Positions 1 to 7,983 are shown, numbered from the stretch's first letter. The stretch is 25,388 bases of DNA from Bacillota bacterium (GCA_023415305.1 JAEZKZ010000011.1:1-25388); one strand, 5' to 3'. Translations and numbers: made by a program. The notes: a model not told the origin generated them from the sequence alone.

Positions 1-1
1 G

Positions 2-454
2 AAGCTTCTACCTGAGCAGCGTAAGTACTTTAAGCGAAGTCGTAAATTACTCTTAGCCCACATGGACAAGCTCTCTGAGGAAAACAAAGCTGCTGTTGAA
101 AGAATGCTTTTGTTTTCAAGGGATCTACGAGAAGCATACTTATTGAAAGAAGTCTTTTATAAATTTATGGCGTCAAAGGATAAAGAAGAAGCTGCTAAAA
201 TGTTAAAAGAATTTCGTATCCACGCATATGTTGCTGATATTCCTGAATTTAAAGCCTGCCTAACGATGTTAAAGAACTGGGAACCTTACATACTGAATGC
301 TTTTACATGCCCTTATTCTAACGGATTTACAGAAGGCATAAACAATACAATTAAAGTGATCAAGCGTATAGCCTACGGATATCGGAATTTTGACAACTTT
401 AGGCTTAGAATTCTACACACCTTACAAGTAAACAAAGAGCCAATCACTAACTAA
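2..454 (+). CDS. ISL3-family transposase, C-terminal part (gene starts before the window)
   Basis: The frame is open from the first bases and ends at TAA 452-454, so about 150 C-terminal codons are visible; the ATG at 62 is internal. The protein is a DDE transposase that would move its own insertion sequence. The recognisable part is the C-terminal block with PYSNGFTEGINN followed by IKVIKRIAYGYRNFDNFRLRI, typical of the DDE_Tnp_ISL3 domain; the Glu in FTEG is the expected last catalytic acid. The visible part is free of frameshifts and stops, which suggests a recent or active copy, but the first catalytic Asp residues lie outside the window. It converges on gyrB. Family assignment is confident; activity cannot be judged. 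Confidence 0.88.
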   Translation, partial: KLLPEQRKYFKRSRKLLLAHMDKLSEENKAAVERMLLFSRDLREAYLLKEVFYKFMASKDKEEAAKMLKEFRIHAYVADIPEFKACLTMLKNWEPYILNAFTCPYSNGFTEGINNTIKVIKRIAYGYRNFDNFRLRILHTLQVNKEPITN

Positions 455-493
455 CGTGGTTGGCCCTTCGAAAAAATTTCAGTTTACCTATTC

Positions 494-517
494 TACCCCA
501 ACTATTGACATAGAACC
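494..517 (+). repeat. Probable right terminal inverted repeat of the ISL3-family element
   Basis: About 40 bases after the transposase stop lies TACCCCAACTATTGACATAG followed by AACC, a shape typical of ISL3-family ends (read inward, GGTTCTATGTCAATAGTTGG). The left end is outside the window, so the repeat cannot be matched to its partner. ISL3 elements usually make 8-bp target duplications, so bases 518-525 would be one copy. The exact outer base is inferred. Confidence 0.55.
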
Positions 518-553
518 AAGAAAACACAAAGGAGGTTAACCCTCCTTCGTGTT
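518..553 (-). terminator. Rho-independent terminator of gyrB
   Basis: On the minus strand AACACGAAGGAGG, loop GTTAA and CCTCCTTTGTGTT form a 13-bp stem with one A.C mismatch, followed by TTCTT. It lies about 55 bases past the gyrB stop codon. The T-tract ends exactly where the IS end begins, so the element inserted at the outer edge of the terminator. Confidence 0.8.
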
Positions 554-606
554 TCTTAATAAAGTTTTCTTTTTAAAGTAAATAGTAATATTAAAACTCT
601 TAAATA

Positions 607-894
607 CTAGAAATCTAAATTAGTAACATCCTTTGCATGTAAATTAATGTATTCCTTTCGCGGTTCAACTTTATCTCCCATGAAAGTACTGAATACTTCG
701 TCAGCGCTAATAGCATCCTCAAGTTCAACCTTCATTATAGCTCTTGTTTCAGGATTCATCGTTGTTTCCCACAGCTGATCTGGATTCATTTCTCCAAGAC
801 CTTTAAATCTCTGCATATTTACGTTAGGATCGTCTTTTGTCCAACCTTTTTCTTTGATTATCTTTTCAGGCTGTCTATCATCGTAGGCATAATA
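607..894 (-). pseudogene. gyrB: Distal part of gyrB beyond the in-frame TAG
   Basis: These 95 codons continue the gyrB frame directly after the TAG at 895-897, with no frameshift, and end at TAG 607-609. They encode YYAYDDRQPEKI and then the gyrase/topo IIA block QRFKGLGEMNPDQLWETTMN and a VEPRKEYI tail, the conserved GyrA-interacting C-terminus of GyrB. There is no usable own start: the first in-frame ATG (816) has no ribosome site and would cut into the QRFKGLGEMN motif. This part is therefore made only if the TAG is read through. Sequence conservation is intact apart from the stop, so the lesion is recent, suppressed, or a sequence error. Confidence 0.85.
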
Positions 895-2535
895 CTATTG
901 CTTGCCTTTATAAACTTTGTAGAGTGGTGGCATAGCAATATAAACATGTCCTTGCTCAACCAGAGGTCTCATATATCTAAAGAAAAACGTCAATAACAGC
1001 ATTCTGATATGAGATCCGTCAACATCGGCATCAGCCATAATTATTACTTTATCATATCTCAATTTACTGGTATCAAAGTCGTCACCAATACCGGCTCCCA
1101 AAGCTATTATAACCGGAGACAATTTTTCATTATCAAACACTTTATCAATTCTGGATTTCTCAACATTAAGCATTTTACCCCAAAGAGGAAGTATTGCTTG
1201 TATTCTTCTGTCTCTCCCCTGTTTTGCAGATCCTCCCGCAGAGTCTCCCTCAACAATAAATATTTCTGTTACAGACGGGTCTTTTTCGGAGCAATCTGCA
1301 AGTTTTCCAGGTAAAGTACTTGTATCCAGTGCACTTTTCCTTCTAGTTAACTCCCTTGCTTTCCTTGCGGCTTCTCTTGCTCTTGCAGCAGTCAGACACT
1401 TTTCAAGAACAATCTTACCTACAGAAGGATTCTCTTCAAGAAAACTTGACAGTTTTTCTGTTAAAACATTTTCAACAAGTGTACGTATTTCACTGTTTCC
1501 GAGTTTTGTCTTCGTCTGTCCTTCAAATTGGGGTTCCGGAAGTTTAATGCTTATAACAGCTGTTAAGCCTTCCCTTACGTCTTCACCTGAAAGATTCTTG
1601 TCACTTTCCTTCAAAAAATTATATTTTCGAGCATAATCGTTAAATACTTTTGTAATCGCAGTTCTAAATCCGGTTAAATGAGTACCGCCCTCAGTTGTCG
1701 CTATATTGTTTGCGTAACTGAATACATTTTCGTTGTAACCGTCATTATACTGCATAGCAATTTCAACAATATTTGCATCTTTACTTCCCTCAACAAATAT
1801 TACACTATCATGAATGGTATCCTTTGTCTTATTGAGATATTCAACGAAGGAAACAATTCCGCCTTCATAGTGAAGATTCTTTATAATAGGTTCTTCAGGG
1901 CGTTCATCTATAAGAATAATTTTTATACCCCTATTTAAGAAAGCCATTTCCCTATACCTTGTAATCATGGAATCAAATTCGAAAACAATATCTTCAAATA
2001 TCTCCGAATCAGGCTTGAATGTAGACTTTGTTCCATGCTCATCGGTATCACCGATTACTTCAACAGGTGTTACTGGCACACCTCTCGAATATTTTTGTCT
2101 GAATATATGACCTTCCCTTTTTACTTCAACTTCCATACTTTCGGACAAAGCATTAACAACAGAAGCACCAACACCGTGCAATCCGCCCGAAACACTATAA
2201 GCCCCACTTCCGAACTTTCCACCGGCATGAAGGATAGTATGTACAACTTCAAGTGTAGAAATTCCAAGTTTCGGATGAGCACCAACAGGTATACCTGTCC
2301 CGTTATCTGTAACAGTAACCGAATTATCCTTATGAACAACAACTTTTATTTCGTCACAACGTCCGGCTAAAGCTTCATCTACGCTATTTGCGACTATCTC
2401 ATATACTAAATGATGTAAGCCTCTTAAAGATGTGCTGCCAATATACATTCCAGGTCTTTTTCTTACAGCCTCAAGACCTTCTAATACTTGAATCTGACTC
2501 TCATCATATGAATTCACATTACTATTTTCACTCAT
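895..2535 (-). CDS. gyrB: DNA gyrase subunit B, interrupted at codon 547 by TAG
   Basis: ATPase subunit of DNA gyrase, which with GyrA introduces negative supercoils. Visible in order: GHKL ATPase domain (Glu46 base, Asn50, DNGTGIP with adenine-binding Asp77, GGLHGVGASVVNALS lid), transducer with QTKTKLGN, and TOPRIM domain with EGDSAGGSAKQGRDRR and DADVDGSHIR. The frame then stops at ...YKVYKGKQ-TAG. With the downstream part the total is 642 codons, matching the usual length (B. subtilis about 638). The TAG falls on one alignment column: B. subtilis GKRVEYAY versus GKQ*YYAY here. Asp-to-Ala at 49 next to the Mg-binding Asn, and Thr80 where E. coli has coumarin-contacting Arg76, are unusual. 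The ATG start has a poorly spaced purine run (GGAAG about 14 bases away). It lies 33 bases behind remB and probably shares its promoter. Confidence 0.93.
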   Translation of the reverse strand: MSENSNVNSYDESQIQVLEGLEAVRKRPGMYIGSTSLRGLHHLVYEIVANSVDEALAGRCDEIKVVVHKDNSVTVTDNGTGIPVGAHPKLGISTLEVVHTILHAGGKFGSGAYSVSGGLHGVGASVVNALSESMEVEVKREGHIFRQKYSRGVPVTPVEVIGDTDEHGTKSTFKPDSEIFEDIVFEFDSMITRYREMAFLNRGIKIILIDERPEEPIIKNLHYEGGIVSFVEYLNKTKDTIHDSVIFVEGSKDANIVEIAMQYNDGYNENVFSYANNIATTEGGTHLTGFRTAITKVFNDYARKYNFLKESDKNLSGEDVREGLTAVISIKLPEPQFEGQTKTKLGNSEIRTLVENVLTEKLSSFLEENPSVGKIVLEKCLTAARAREAARKARELTRRKSALDTSTLPGKLADCSEKDPSVTEIFIVEGDSAGGSAKQGRDRRIQAILPLWGKMLNVEKSRIDKVFDNEKLSPVIIALGAGIGDDFDTSKLRYDKVIIMADADVDGSHIRMLLLTFFFRYMRPLVEQGHVYIAMPPLYKVYKGKQ

Positions 2536-2568
2536 AATATTGTGTTTTTCTTCCTTTCAAAAAGCAAT

Positions 2569-2838
2569 TTATACATTTGAAATTTCCTTAATAAAACTAG
2601 ATCTCTTTTGAAGAGTAACAGAGGATATGGGCGATAAATATATCTTACTTTTTTTATCAGTCTCAGTAATTATAAAGGACTTTGGAAGATCCTCAGAAAT
2701 ACTTTCTATAAATCCTTCCTCTTCGGCAATCTTTAAAAATTCCTTCGTGTCCTTTGATATTGTTGTTGTATCTATATCCATAATAGCTATCACATTTTTT
2801 ATTGGAATAACTACGTCTCCACCTATATGCAAAAACAT
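2569..2838 (-). CDS. remB: RemB/YaaB, DUF370-family regulatory protein
   Basis: Small protein of about 89 residues starting MFLHIGGDVVIPIKNVIAIM, the hallmark of the DUF370/RemA-RemB family. B. subtilis RemA, a paralogue, is a DNA-binding activator of matrix genes; the role of RemB between recF and gyrB is less clear. An ATG exists 6 bases upstream (2844), but the GGGAGG at 2847-2852 is only 2 bases from it and an ideal 8 bases from the ATG at 2838, and family members begin M-x-L-H, so 2838 is preferred. The position between recF and gyrB matches B. subtilis yaaB. Confidence 0.85.
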   Translation of the reverse strand: MFLHIGGDVVIPIKNVIAIMDIDTTTISKDTKEFLKIAEEEGFIESISEDLPKSFIITETDKKSKIYLSPISSVTLQKRSSFIKEISNV

Positions 2839-2869
2839 TTCCATGTCCTCCCATGAACGCTTACCTTTA

Positions 2870-2898
2870 ATTTTACCTTAATAACAAATTTAATGCAA
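2870..2898 (-). promoter_or_regulatory. Possible sigma-A promoter for remB-gyrB
   Basis: Read on the minus strand: TTGCAT, a 17-base spacer, then TAAAAT. This lies in the 177-base gap between recF and remB, about 30 bases before the remB ribosome site. The -35 is weak and the -10 is one base from consensus. Confidence 0.4.
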
Positions 2899-3021
2899 AT
2901 TAACATTTAGTAATGAATTAATAATAATTTCTGAACTTTTTATAATAATTATTTATGAATGACAGCTATATCAAAATTTACGGCTAATGAAATACATCAA
3001 TGAATGTTCCGTATCCGATAA

Positions 3022-4131
3022 TTATGTGACAACACTTCCCTCAATAACCTTGTAATAATTGCAGTTATCACTGAGAGTACTTCTGAAATTACTATCACTA
3101 GTACAGGTTATAAAAGTCTGAACCTTTGTAATACTGTCCATTAAATATTTTTGCCGATTATCATCAAGTTCAGACATTACATCATCCAATAATAATACAG
3201 GATACTCCCCTGTCTCTTTGTAAATCAGTTCAATCTCAGCAATTTTTAAAGATAATACGGCAGATCTCTGTTGCCCCTGAGATCCATAAGTTTTGAGGCT
3301 TTTTTGATTGATTAAAATATCAAAATCATCTCTATGAGGACCTACTGAAGTATAGCCGAGGGCAATATCTCTTGCAAGACTCTTTTCCAATGCCAGAATA
3401 TATTTCTCCACTATGCCATTTTTATTAACATCTTCACTTATCTGAAAACTACAATCATAATTAAAAGATATTATTTCCTTTTCAACAGTAAGATATTTAT
3501 GTTGATTTTGGGCAAGCATAGACAAAGACCTGGCAAAATTCTGACGAGAAATAATAATTGAGGCTGCAACCTCAGCCAATTTAGTATTCCAGACTTCCAT
3601 TGTGTCTAATAAAGCGGAATTTGAATTTATAGATTTTAAAAGCGTATTTCTCTGCTTCAGAATTTTTGTCAGTAATTGAAGATCGTAAAAATATGATGGC
3701 TTAATCTGACTAAGTGTTATATCTACAAACCTTCTTCTCTCCTGAGGTCCTTGTTTAACAATTAACAAATCCTCAGGAGAAAAAATTACTGCATATAAAT
3801 TTCCCATCAAAGCCCCAATCTTCAGTAAGGGGATTTCATTGATTTTTATTTGCTTTTTGTGATCTGTTAAATAAGATATACTTATATTCTTATCAAGTCC
3901 GGAATTTTTAACAAAGGTTTCAACATGGAAAGAACTACATCCGAATCTAATAAGTTCAGCATCCTTCGAAGTCCTGTGCGAACGTCCGGAGGCACATAAA
4001 TAAATGGCTTCAAGGATGTTTGTTTTCCCCTGGCCATTATCACCATAAATAATATTAAAGCGATCAGAAAATAATATTCCGGTATCACTATGATTCCTAA
4101 AATTCTCTAATTTCAAGCTTTTAACAATCAC
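3022..4131 (-). CDS. recF: RecF recombination mediator ATPase
   Basis: SMC-like ABC ATPase that acts at single-strand gaps and stalled forks, helping RecO/RecR load RecA. The 369 residues are the usual length. Visible motifs: N-terminal LKLENFRNH, Walker A GDNGQGKTN (about residues 31-39), the signature region SQGQQRSAVLSLKIAE, and Walker B LLLDDVMSELD followed by a D-loop-like DDNRQ. The start is GTG at 4131, supported by GAGGT 7 bases upstream; no nearby ATG fits the family N-terminus. It sits 40 bases behind yaaA in the canonical dnaA-dnaN-yaaA-recF order. Confidence 0.96.
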   Translation of the reverse strand: MIVKSLKLENFRNHSDTGILFSDRFNIIYGDNGQGKTNILEAIYLCASGRSHRTSKDAELIRFGCSSFHVETFVKNSGLDKNISISYLTDHKKQIKINEIPLLKIGALMGNLYAVIFSPEDLLIVKQGPQERRRFVDITLSQIKPSYFYDLQLLTKILKQRNTLLKSINSNSALLDTMEVWNTKLAEVAASIIISRQNFARSLSMLAQNQHKYLTVEKEIISFNYDCSFQISEDVNKNGIVEKYILALEKSLARDIALGYTSVGPHRDDFDILINQKSLKTYGSQGQQRSAVLSLKIAEIELIYKETGEYPVLLLDDVMSELDDNRQKYLMDSITKVQTFITCTSDSNFRSTLSDNCNYYKVIEGSVVT

Positions 4132-4171
4132 TTTACTACCTCTGTGAAGCTGACATAAACTACACCCTTAA

Positions 4172-4384
4172 TTATTTTTGCAGAACCTGATACTTTTTAT
4201 CTTCAAATTCTACAATATCACCGTTTCTAAGCTTTTTTCCGCGCTGTATTTCTATATTTCCATTAACCTTTACAAAGCCGTCTACTATAAAGCCCTTAGC
4301 CATGGCTCCATTATCAACTGCACCCGCCCACTTTAAAAACTGGTCCAGTTTTATATACTCAGTGTTTATCTCTACTACTTCCAT
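4172..4384 (-). CDS. yaaA: YaaA, S4-domain RNA-binding protein
   Basis: A 70-residue protein consisting of one S4 RNA-binding domain. The core is IKLDQFLKWAGAVDNGAMAKGFIVDG, then VKVNG and RGKKLRNGDIVEF. The family (YaaA in B. subtilis, YbcJ-like) is conserved between dnaN and recF and is implicated in ribosome or RNA function. GGAGG 5 bases upstream of the ATG gives a firm start. The 111 bases between it and dnaN show no second gene or clear promoter, so it is probably read from upstream. Confidence 0.9.
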   Translation of the reverse strand: MEVVEINTEYIKLDQFLKWAGAVDNGAMAKGFIVDGFVKVNGNIEIQRGKKLRNGDIVEFEDKKYQVLQK

Positions 4385-4495
4385 TTATCCTCCGAACTGG
4401 TACAATACTTCACATACTATACCACTTTTAATTGCACAGATACTATACAAACATTCAAATTCTGCTGTTTGTTCTGACTATATTGCTATAAAGCT

Positions 4496-5596
4496 TTAAA
4501 TTCTAACAGCCTGAACCAGATAAGCAAATTCGTTGTTGCTTTCAACAACAGGCCTTAATGTACATGGAGCATTAGTCGTTATAAAATAAATAGTTGCTCT
4601 GTCTTCATCAATTGCTTTTAAAGCGTCAATTAAATAAACAGGATTATAACCTATTTCGAGATTATTGCCTTCTATATCAACTTTTATTTCTTCACGTACT
4701 GCACCAAGCTCAGCATTGGAGGTTATAACTATTCTATCATTTCCAATAGAAAGCTTTACAGGGCTGTTTTTATCATTCATTGAAATAAGTGATGCTCTTT
4801 CAAGGCTTGATTGAAATTCTTTTATATTAATTATGACTTTAGTTTCAAATTCCTTATTTAACAAACTGTTATAATTTAAAAATTTCCCCTCAATCAATCT
4901 GGAAACTATTCTCCAGGATTGCGCATCAAATACTATCTGATTGTTTGAGTTGTAAATGAAAACTTCTTCATCGCCTGCCTGAAGAATTTTTGATATTTCA
5001 TTCAAGGTTTTTCCAGGTACAATTACACTGAAATCACCGATTCCGGTATCAAGCACTTTTCTTCGTAAGGCAAGTCTGAAGCCATCTATAGATACCACAA
5101 CAAGTTCATTGTCTTTAACTTCTATAAGTGAGCCGGTTAAAACAGGTCTATTTTCGTCAGATCCAACAGCAAATACGGTCTGTCTAATCATATCCTTTAA
5201 TTTTCCCTGTGTCAAAGTTAAAACATTTTCTTTATCAACCTTAGGTAAAGCAGGATATCCATTAGGGTTTATACCTTTTATTTCGAAATGTGAATTCTCG
5301 CATTCTACAACAACAAGATTATTTTCGCTAACTTCTATTAGTACTTCCGAGTCTGGCAATCTTCTTACAATGTCTCCAAAAATTTTTGAGTTAATAACGA
5401 TTGAACCAGATTCTCTGATATCTGCTTCAACAAAACACTCGATTCCAATTTCAAGATCATTTCCTGTTAGTTTGAATTTATCCTCGGCATTTAAGAGTAT
5501 TCCTTCAAGTATAGGCAAAGTTGTTTTTGTTGATACAGCTTTTTGTACTATATTTATACCGTTAAGTAAATTTTCCTTAGAGCATATAATTTTCAT
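4496..5596 (-). CDS. dnaN: DNA polymerase III sliding clamp (beta)
   Basis: Processivity clamp that tethers the replicative polymerase and recruits mismatch repair, ligase and Hda/YabA-type partners. The 366 residues, three-fold clamp repeat, internal RRLPDSEV, GFRLALR and NPVYLIDAL blocks, and position next to dnaA identify it. GGAGGT four bases before the ATG supports the start. The extreme C-terminus is YLVQAVRI where most clamps have a [LM]P[VM]R-type ending that forms part of the partner-binding pocket; the Pro-to-Ala change is unusual. The gene is separated from dnaA by the origin unwinding region. Confidence 0.97.
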   Translation of the reverse strand: MKIICSKENLLNGINIVQKAVSTKTTLPILEGILLNAEDKFKLTGNDLEIGIECFVEADIRESGSIVINSKIFGDIVRRLPDSEVLIEVSENNLVVVECENSHFEIKGINPNGYPALPKVDKENVLTLTQGKLKDMIRQTVFAVGSDENRPVLTGSLIEVKDNELVVVSIDGFRLALRRKVLDTGIGDFSVIVPGKTLNEISKILQAGDEEVFIYNSNNQIVFDAQSWRIVSRLIEGKFLNYNSLLNKEFETKVIINIKEFQSSLERASLISMNDKNSPVKLSIGNDRIVITSNAELGAVREEIKVDIEGNNLEIGYNPVYLIDALKAIDEDRATIYFITTNAPCTLRPVVESNNEFAYLVQAVRI

Positions 5597-5606
5597 GGGT
5601 ACCTCC

Positions 5607-5822
5607 GATATCTAAATATAATTAAAATATTAAAAAAGTAATAATAGTAGTAAGTGCTGTTAGAACTGTGAATAACTTCTGTAAATCAGTAATACGAACA
5701 GTTTGAAATTGTTAATAATTTGTTGAAAATATGTACTGTTTTATTAACAAAATTACTAAGTTATCCAAAACTCTAAGTTATACACAAAGTTTAATCACCA
5801 AATCAACAAAAACTGTGAATAA
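5607..5822. other. oriC unwinding region: AT-rich DUE, DnaA-trio run and DnaA boxes
   Basis: Between dnaN and dnaA the plus strand shows, in order: an AT-rich stretch (5611-5638); five TAR trinucleotides in phase, TAATAATAGTAGTAA (5639-5653); a short mixed segment; and a DnaA box in reverse, TGTGAATAA (5668-5676). Further box-like sites are TTATCCAAA (5761-5769), TTATACACA (5778-5786) and a reverse TTATTCACA (5814-5822). The order DUE, trio, spacer, box is that described for B. subtilis oriC, where DnaA extends from the box onto single-stranded trios. The helicase-loading role is inferred. Confidence 0.75.
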
Positions 5823-5840
5823 AATTTGATTTTTTTAAAA

Positions 5841-7163
5841 TTAATTCCCAACTATATTCTTTTTTATGTCTTCAATTGTTCTTCTTAGTTCAGCACTATT
5901 AGCCATGTCCTGATTTATTTTTTCACAGGCATGTATTACTGTTGTATGATCACGGCCGCCAAACTCGTCACCAACCTTAGGTAAAGACATGTCGGTCATT
6001 TCCCTGCAAAGGTACATGGCAATCTGGCGTGGAAAAGATACATCTCTGGACCTTCTCTTGGATTTAAGTTCATCTGTTTTTAGATGGAAATAACGTGAAA
6101 CAGCTTCCTGAATAGTTTTTGAATTAATAACAACTGCTTTACTGTTATTAAACATATCCTTTAAGGCTTCAATTGCCATATCCACGTTGATTTTATTTTC
6201 AGTCAGAGTTGAGTACGCAATTACCCTGTTCATTGCACCTTCGAGTTCACGAATGTTGGATGCAACCTTGTCCGCAATGAAAACCATAACATCATCGGGT
6301 ACATCAAGGTTTTCCAATTGAGCCTTTTTACGAAGAATAGCAATTCTAGTTTCAAGGTCGGGCGGAGCAATATCTGCGATAAGACCCCATTCAAATCTGG
6401 ATCTGAGTCGTTCTTCAAGAGTAGTTATATCTTTGGGTGGCTTATCACTTGAAATAATGATCTGCTTGTTTGCTTCGTATAAAGCATTAAAGGTGTGGAA
6501 AAACTCTTCCTGAGTTCTTTCCTTACCACCGATAAATTGGATATCGTCAATAAGAAGTAAATCAATATTTCTATACTTGTATCTGAATTCTTCATTTTTG
6601 TCATCTCTAATTGCATTAATCAATTCATTAGTAAATTTTTCAGATGAAACATATAATACTTTAAGTGAAGGATTCTGACTTAAGACAAAATGACCTATGG
6701 CGTGCATAAGATGAGTTTTACCAAGTCCAACTCCCCCATACAAAAATAAAGGATTATACGCTTTTGCTGGTGCTTCGGATACAGCTAAAGAGGCGGCATG
6801 AGCGAACCTGTTTCCATTTCCTATTACAAATGTGTCGAATGTATACTTAGGATTTAAGAACGAGCCGGAAGAATCTTCAGTATATTCTTGTACTGCAGGT
6901 TTAGCAGGTGTTTGTGATGGAGTTGAAAAATAGATATTGTAATCCTTGTGGGTTAATTGTCTTAGTGCATTTTTTATTAAGTAAGAATATCTTGATTCAA
7001 GTATTCCCTTTTGAAAATCAGCAGGAACTCCTAAAGTAATTGTATTGGAATCCATAGACATAGGTTCAATAGTAAGAATCCAGGTATTAAAACTGATTTC
7101 TGTCATTTCCCCCTTTAACAATTCCAATGTTCGATTCCATATATCATTTAGTTGTACGTTCAT
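5841..7163 (-). CDS. dnaA: Chromosomal replication initiator DnaA
   Basis: AAA+ initiator that binds DnaA boxes and melts oriC. The domains are complete: domain I (NDIWNRTLELLKGEM), a short variable linker (SQTPAKPAVQEYTED), AAA+ domain with YTFDTFVIGNGNRFAHAA, Walker A GGVGLGKTHLM, Walker B LLIDDIQF, sensor/Arg finger LRSRFEWGL, and domain IV with GGRDHTTVIHA for box binding. An ATG nine codons upstream (7190) has no ribosome site, whereas AAGGTGG lies about 10 bases from the ATG at 7163; the protein then starts MNVQLNDIW and has 440 residues, normal for Firmicutes. The flanking box clusters suggest autoregulation by DnaA. Confidence 0.97.
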   Translation of the reverse strand: MNVQLNDIWNRTLELLKGEMTEISFNTWILTIEPMSMDSNTITLGVPADFQKGILESRYSYLIKNALRQLTHKDYNIYFSTPSQTPAKPAVQEYTEDSSGSFLNPKYTFDTFVIGNGNRFAHAASLAVSEAPAKAYNPLFLYGGVGLGKTHLMHAIGHFVLSQNPSLKVLYVSSEKFTNELINAIRDDKNEEFRYKYRNIDLLLIDDIQFIGGKERTQEEFFHTFNALYEANKQIIISSDKPPKDITTLEERLRSRFEWGLIADIAPPDLETRIAILRKKAQLENLDVPDDVMVFIADKVASNIRELEGAMNRVIAYSTLTENKINVDMAIEALKDMFNNSKAVVINSKTIQEAVSRYFHLKTDELKSKRRSRDVSFPRQIAMYLCREMTDMSLPKVGDEFGGRDHTTVIHACEKINQDMANSAELRRTIEDIKKNIVGN

Positions 7164-7435
7164 GTTATTTCGCCCACCTTGGTTAATCATAATAAGTAAA
7201 TTATCAAGCGTTTATTATCATGCCGGTACTACAATAGAACTTCTGGATGCTGACATGTTATATCTAAATAAAAACAAAAAAATAAAAACCATAATAAAAC
7301 ATATACATTTTATGTATATAGGAGTTCTGAATTGGATACTTTAAATTTACCAATTGTGCAGGTATATTACACGGACTCCTTGTAGATATTATCGTTTCTT
7401 ATCCTAAGTAATGCATTTAGATAATTAATCTTTTG

Positions 7436-7599
7436 TAAACTGGATAAATTTAAAAAATAAAAAGTTATTAACAACCTTTATTCTTAAAAACACAGGTTAT
7501 CAACAAGTATTAATAAATATATCAGAGTTTTGTGGAAAATTCAATACGAAAAAGTACAGATATCCACAAAAAAATATTTTTTAACAAGATATATCCACA
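7436..7599. other. oriC upstream DnaA-box cluster (gene-free stretch between dnaA and rpmH)
   Basis: The 660 bases between dnaA and rpmH hold no convincing gene. Box-like 9-mers, most one or two mismatches from TTATCCACA, cluster here: TTATTAACA (7465-7473), TTATCAACA (7497-7505), TGTGGAAAA (7531-7539, reverse), ATATCCACA (7560-7568 and 7591-7599), plus a weaker CTGGATAAA (7435-7443, reverse). With the dnaA-dnaN sites this gives a bipartite origin. The flanks (7164-7435, 7600-7720) are AT-rich; I could not place the dnaA promoter with confidence. Confidence 0.7.
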
Positions 7600-7724
7600 G
7601 GCTATATAGTAAATACTAATACTAATAACTAGATATTGAAATTGAAAAAATCAAATTCACCATATATTGATTTTATCCGTTAAAAAAATTAAAAATATAC
7701 AAAAATATACGAATATTAATAGCC

Positions 7725-7754
7725 TTGACAGTTTTAAAAGTATTAATATATAAT
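7725..7754 (+). promoter_or_regulatory. Strong sigma-A promoter of rpmH
   Basis: TTGACA (7725-7730), 18-base spacer, TATAAT (7749-7754): both hexamers are perfect consensus. It lies about 70 bases before rpmH and fires away from oriC. Confidence 0.85.
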
Positions 7755-7823
7755 AGGTCTGGTGTCTTTAAAAGAAAAACACTTTTAAGTTTATATAAAG
7801 GAAATCAGATCGGGGGTGTACCA

Positions 7824-7958
7824 ATGTTAAGAACATATCAACCTAAAAAAAGACATGCTAAGAAGGAACACGGCTTCAGAAAGAGAATGAGCACAGCAAA
7901 TGGAAGAAAAGTATTAAGAAGACGCAGAGCAAAAGGAAGAAAGGTTCTTTCAGCATAA
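7824..7958 (+). CDS. rpmH: Ribosomal protein bL34
   Basis: A 44-residue, very basic protein starting MLRTYQPKKRHAKKEHGFRK and ending RRRRAKGRKVLSA, which is bL34 of the large ribosomal subunit. The frame is open further upstream, but the ATG at 7824 has GGGGGTG seven bases before it and gives the standard length. It is the first gene of the plus-strand arm and is followed at once by a hairpin with a T-run, so most transcripts may end after rpmH and only some continue into rnpA, matching the high need for L34. Confidence 0.97.
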   Translation: MLRTYQPKKRHAKKEHGFRKRMSTANGRKVLRRRRAKGRKVLSA

Positions 7959-7983
7959 GACCGCATAATTGTGGTCTTTTTCT
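7957..7983 (+). terminator. Terminator/attenuator between rpmH and rnpA
   Basis: AAGACCGCA and TGTGGTCTT pair (one G.U) around a short loop, followed by TTTTTCTTT. The stem begins inside the rpmH stop codon. It probably sets the rpmH:rnpA ratio. Confidence 0.75.

Noticed and set aside
607..816. Separate small protein made from the gyrB 3' end
   Set aside because: No ribosome site before the ATG at 816, and it would start inside a conserved GyrB motif.
895..897. Pyrrolysine insertion or TAG reassignment as the explanation of the gyrB stop
   Set aside because: TAG is the ordinary terminal codon of gyrB itself, yidD, noc and helD, and GyrB has no known pyrrolysine site.
1009..1314. Long open frame on the plus strand opposite gyrB
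   Set aside because: It is antisense to conserved gyrB codons, lacks a ribosome site and resembles nothing; similar antisense frames opposite mnmG, gyrA and rsmG were dropped for the same reason.
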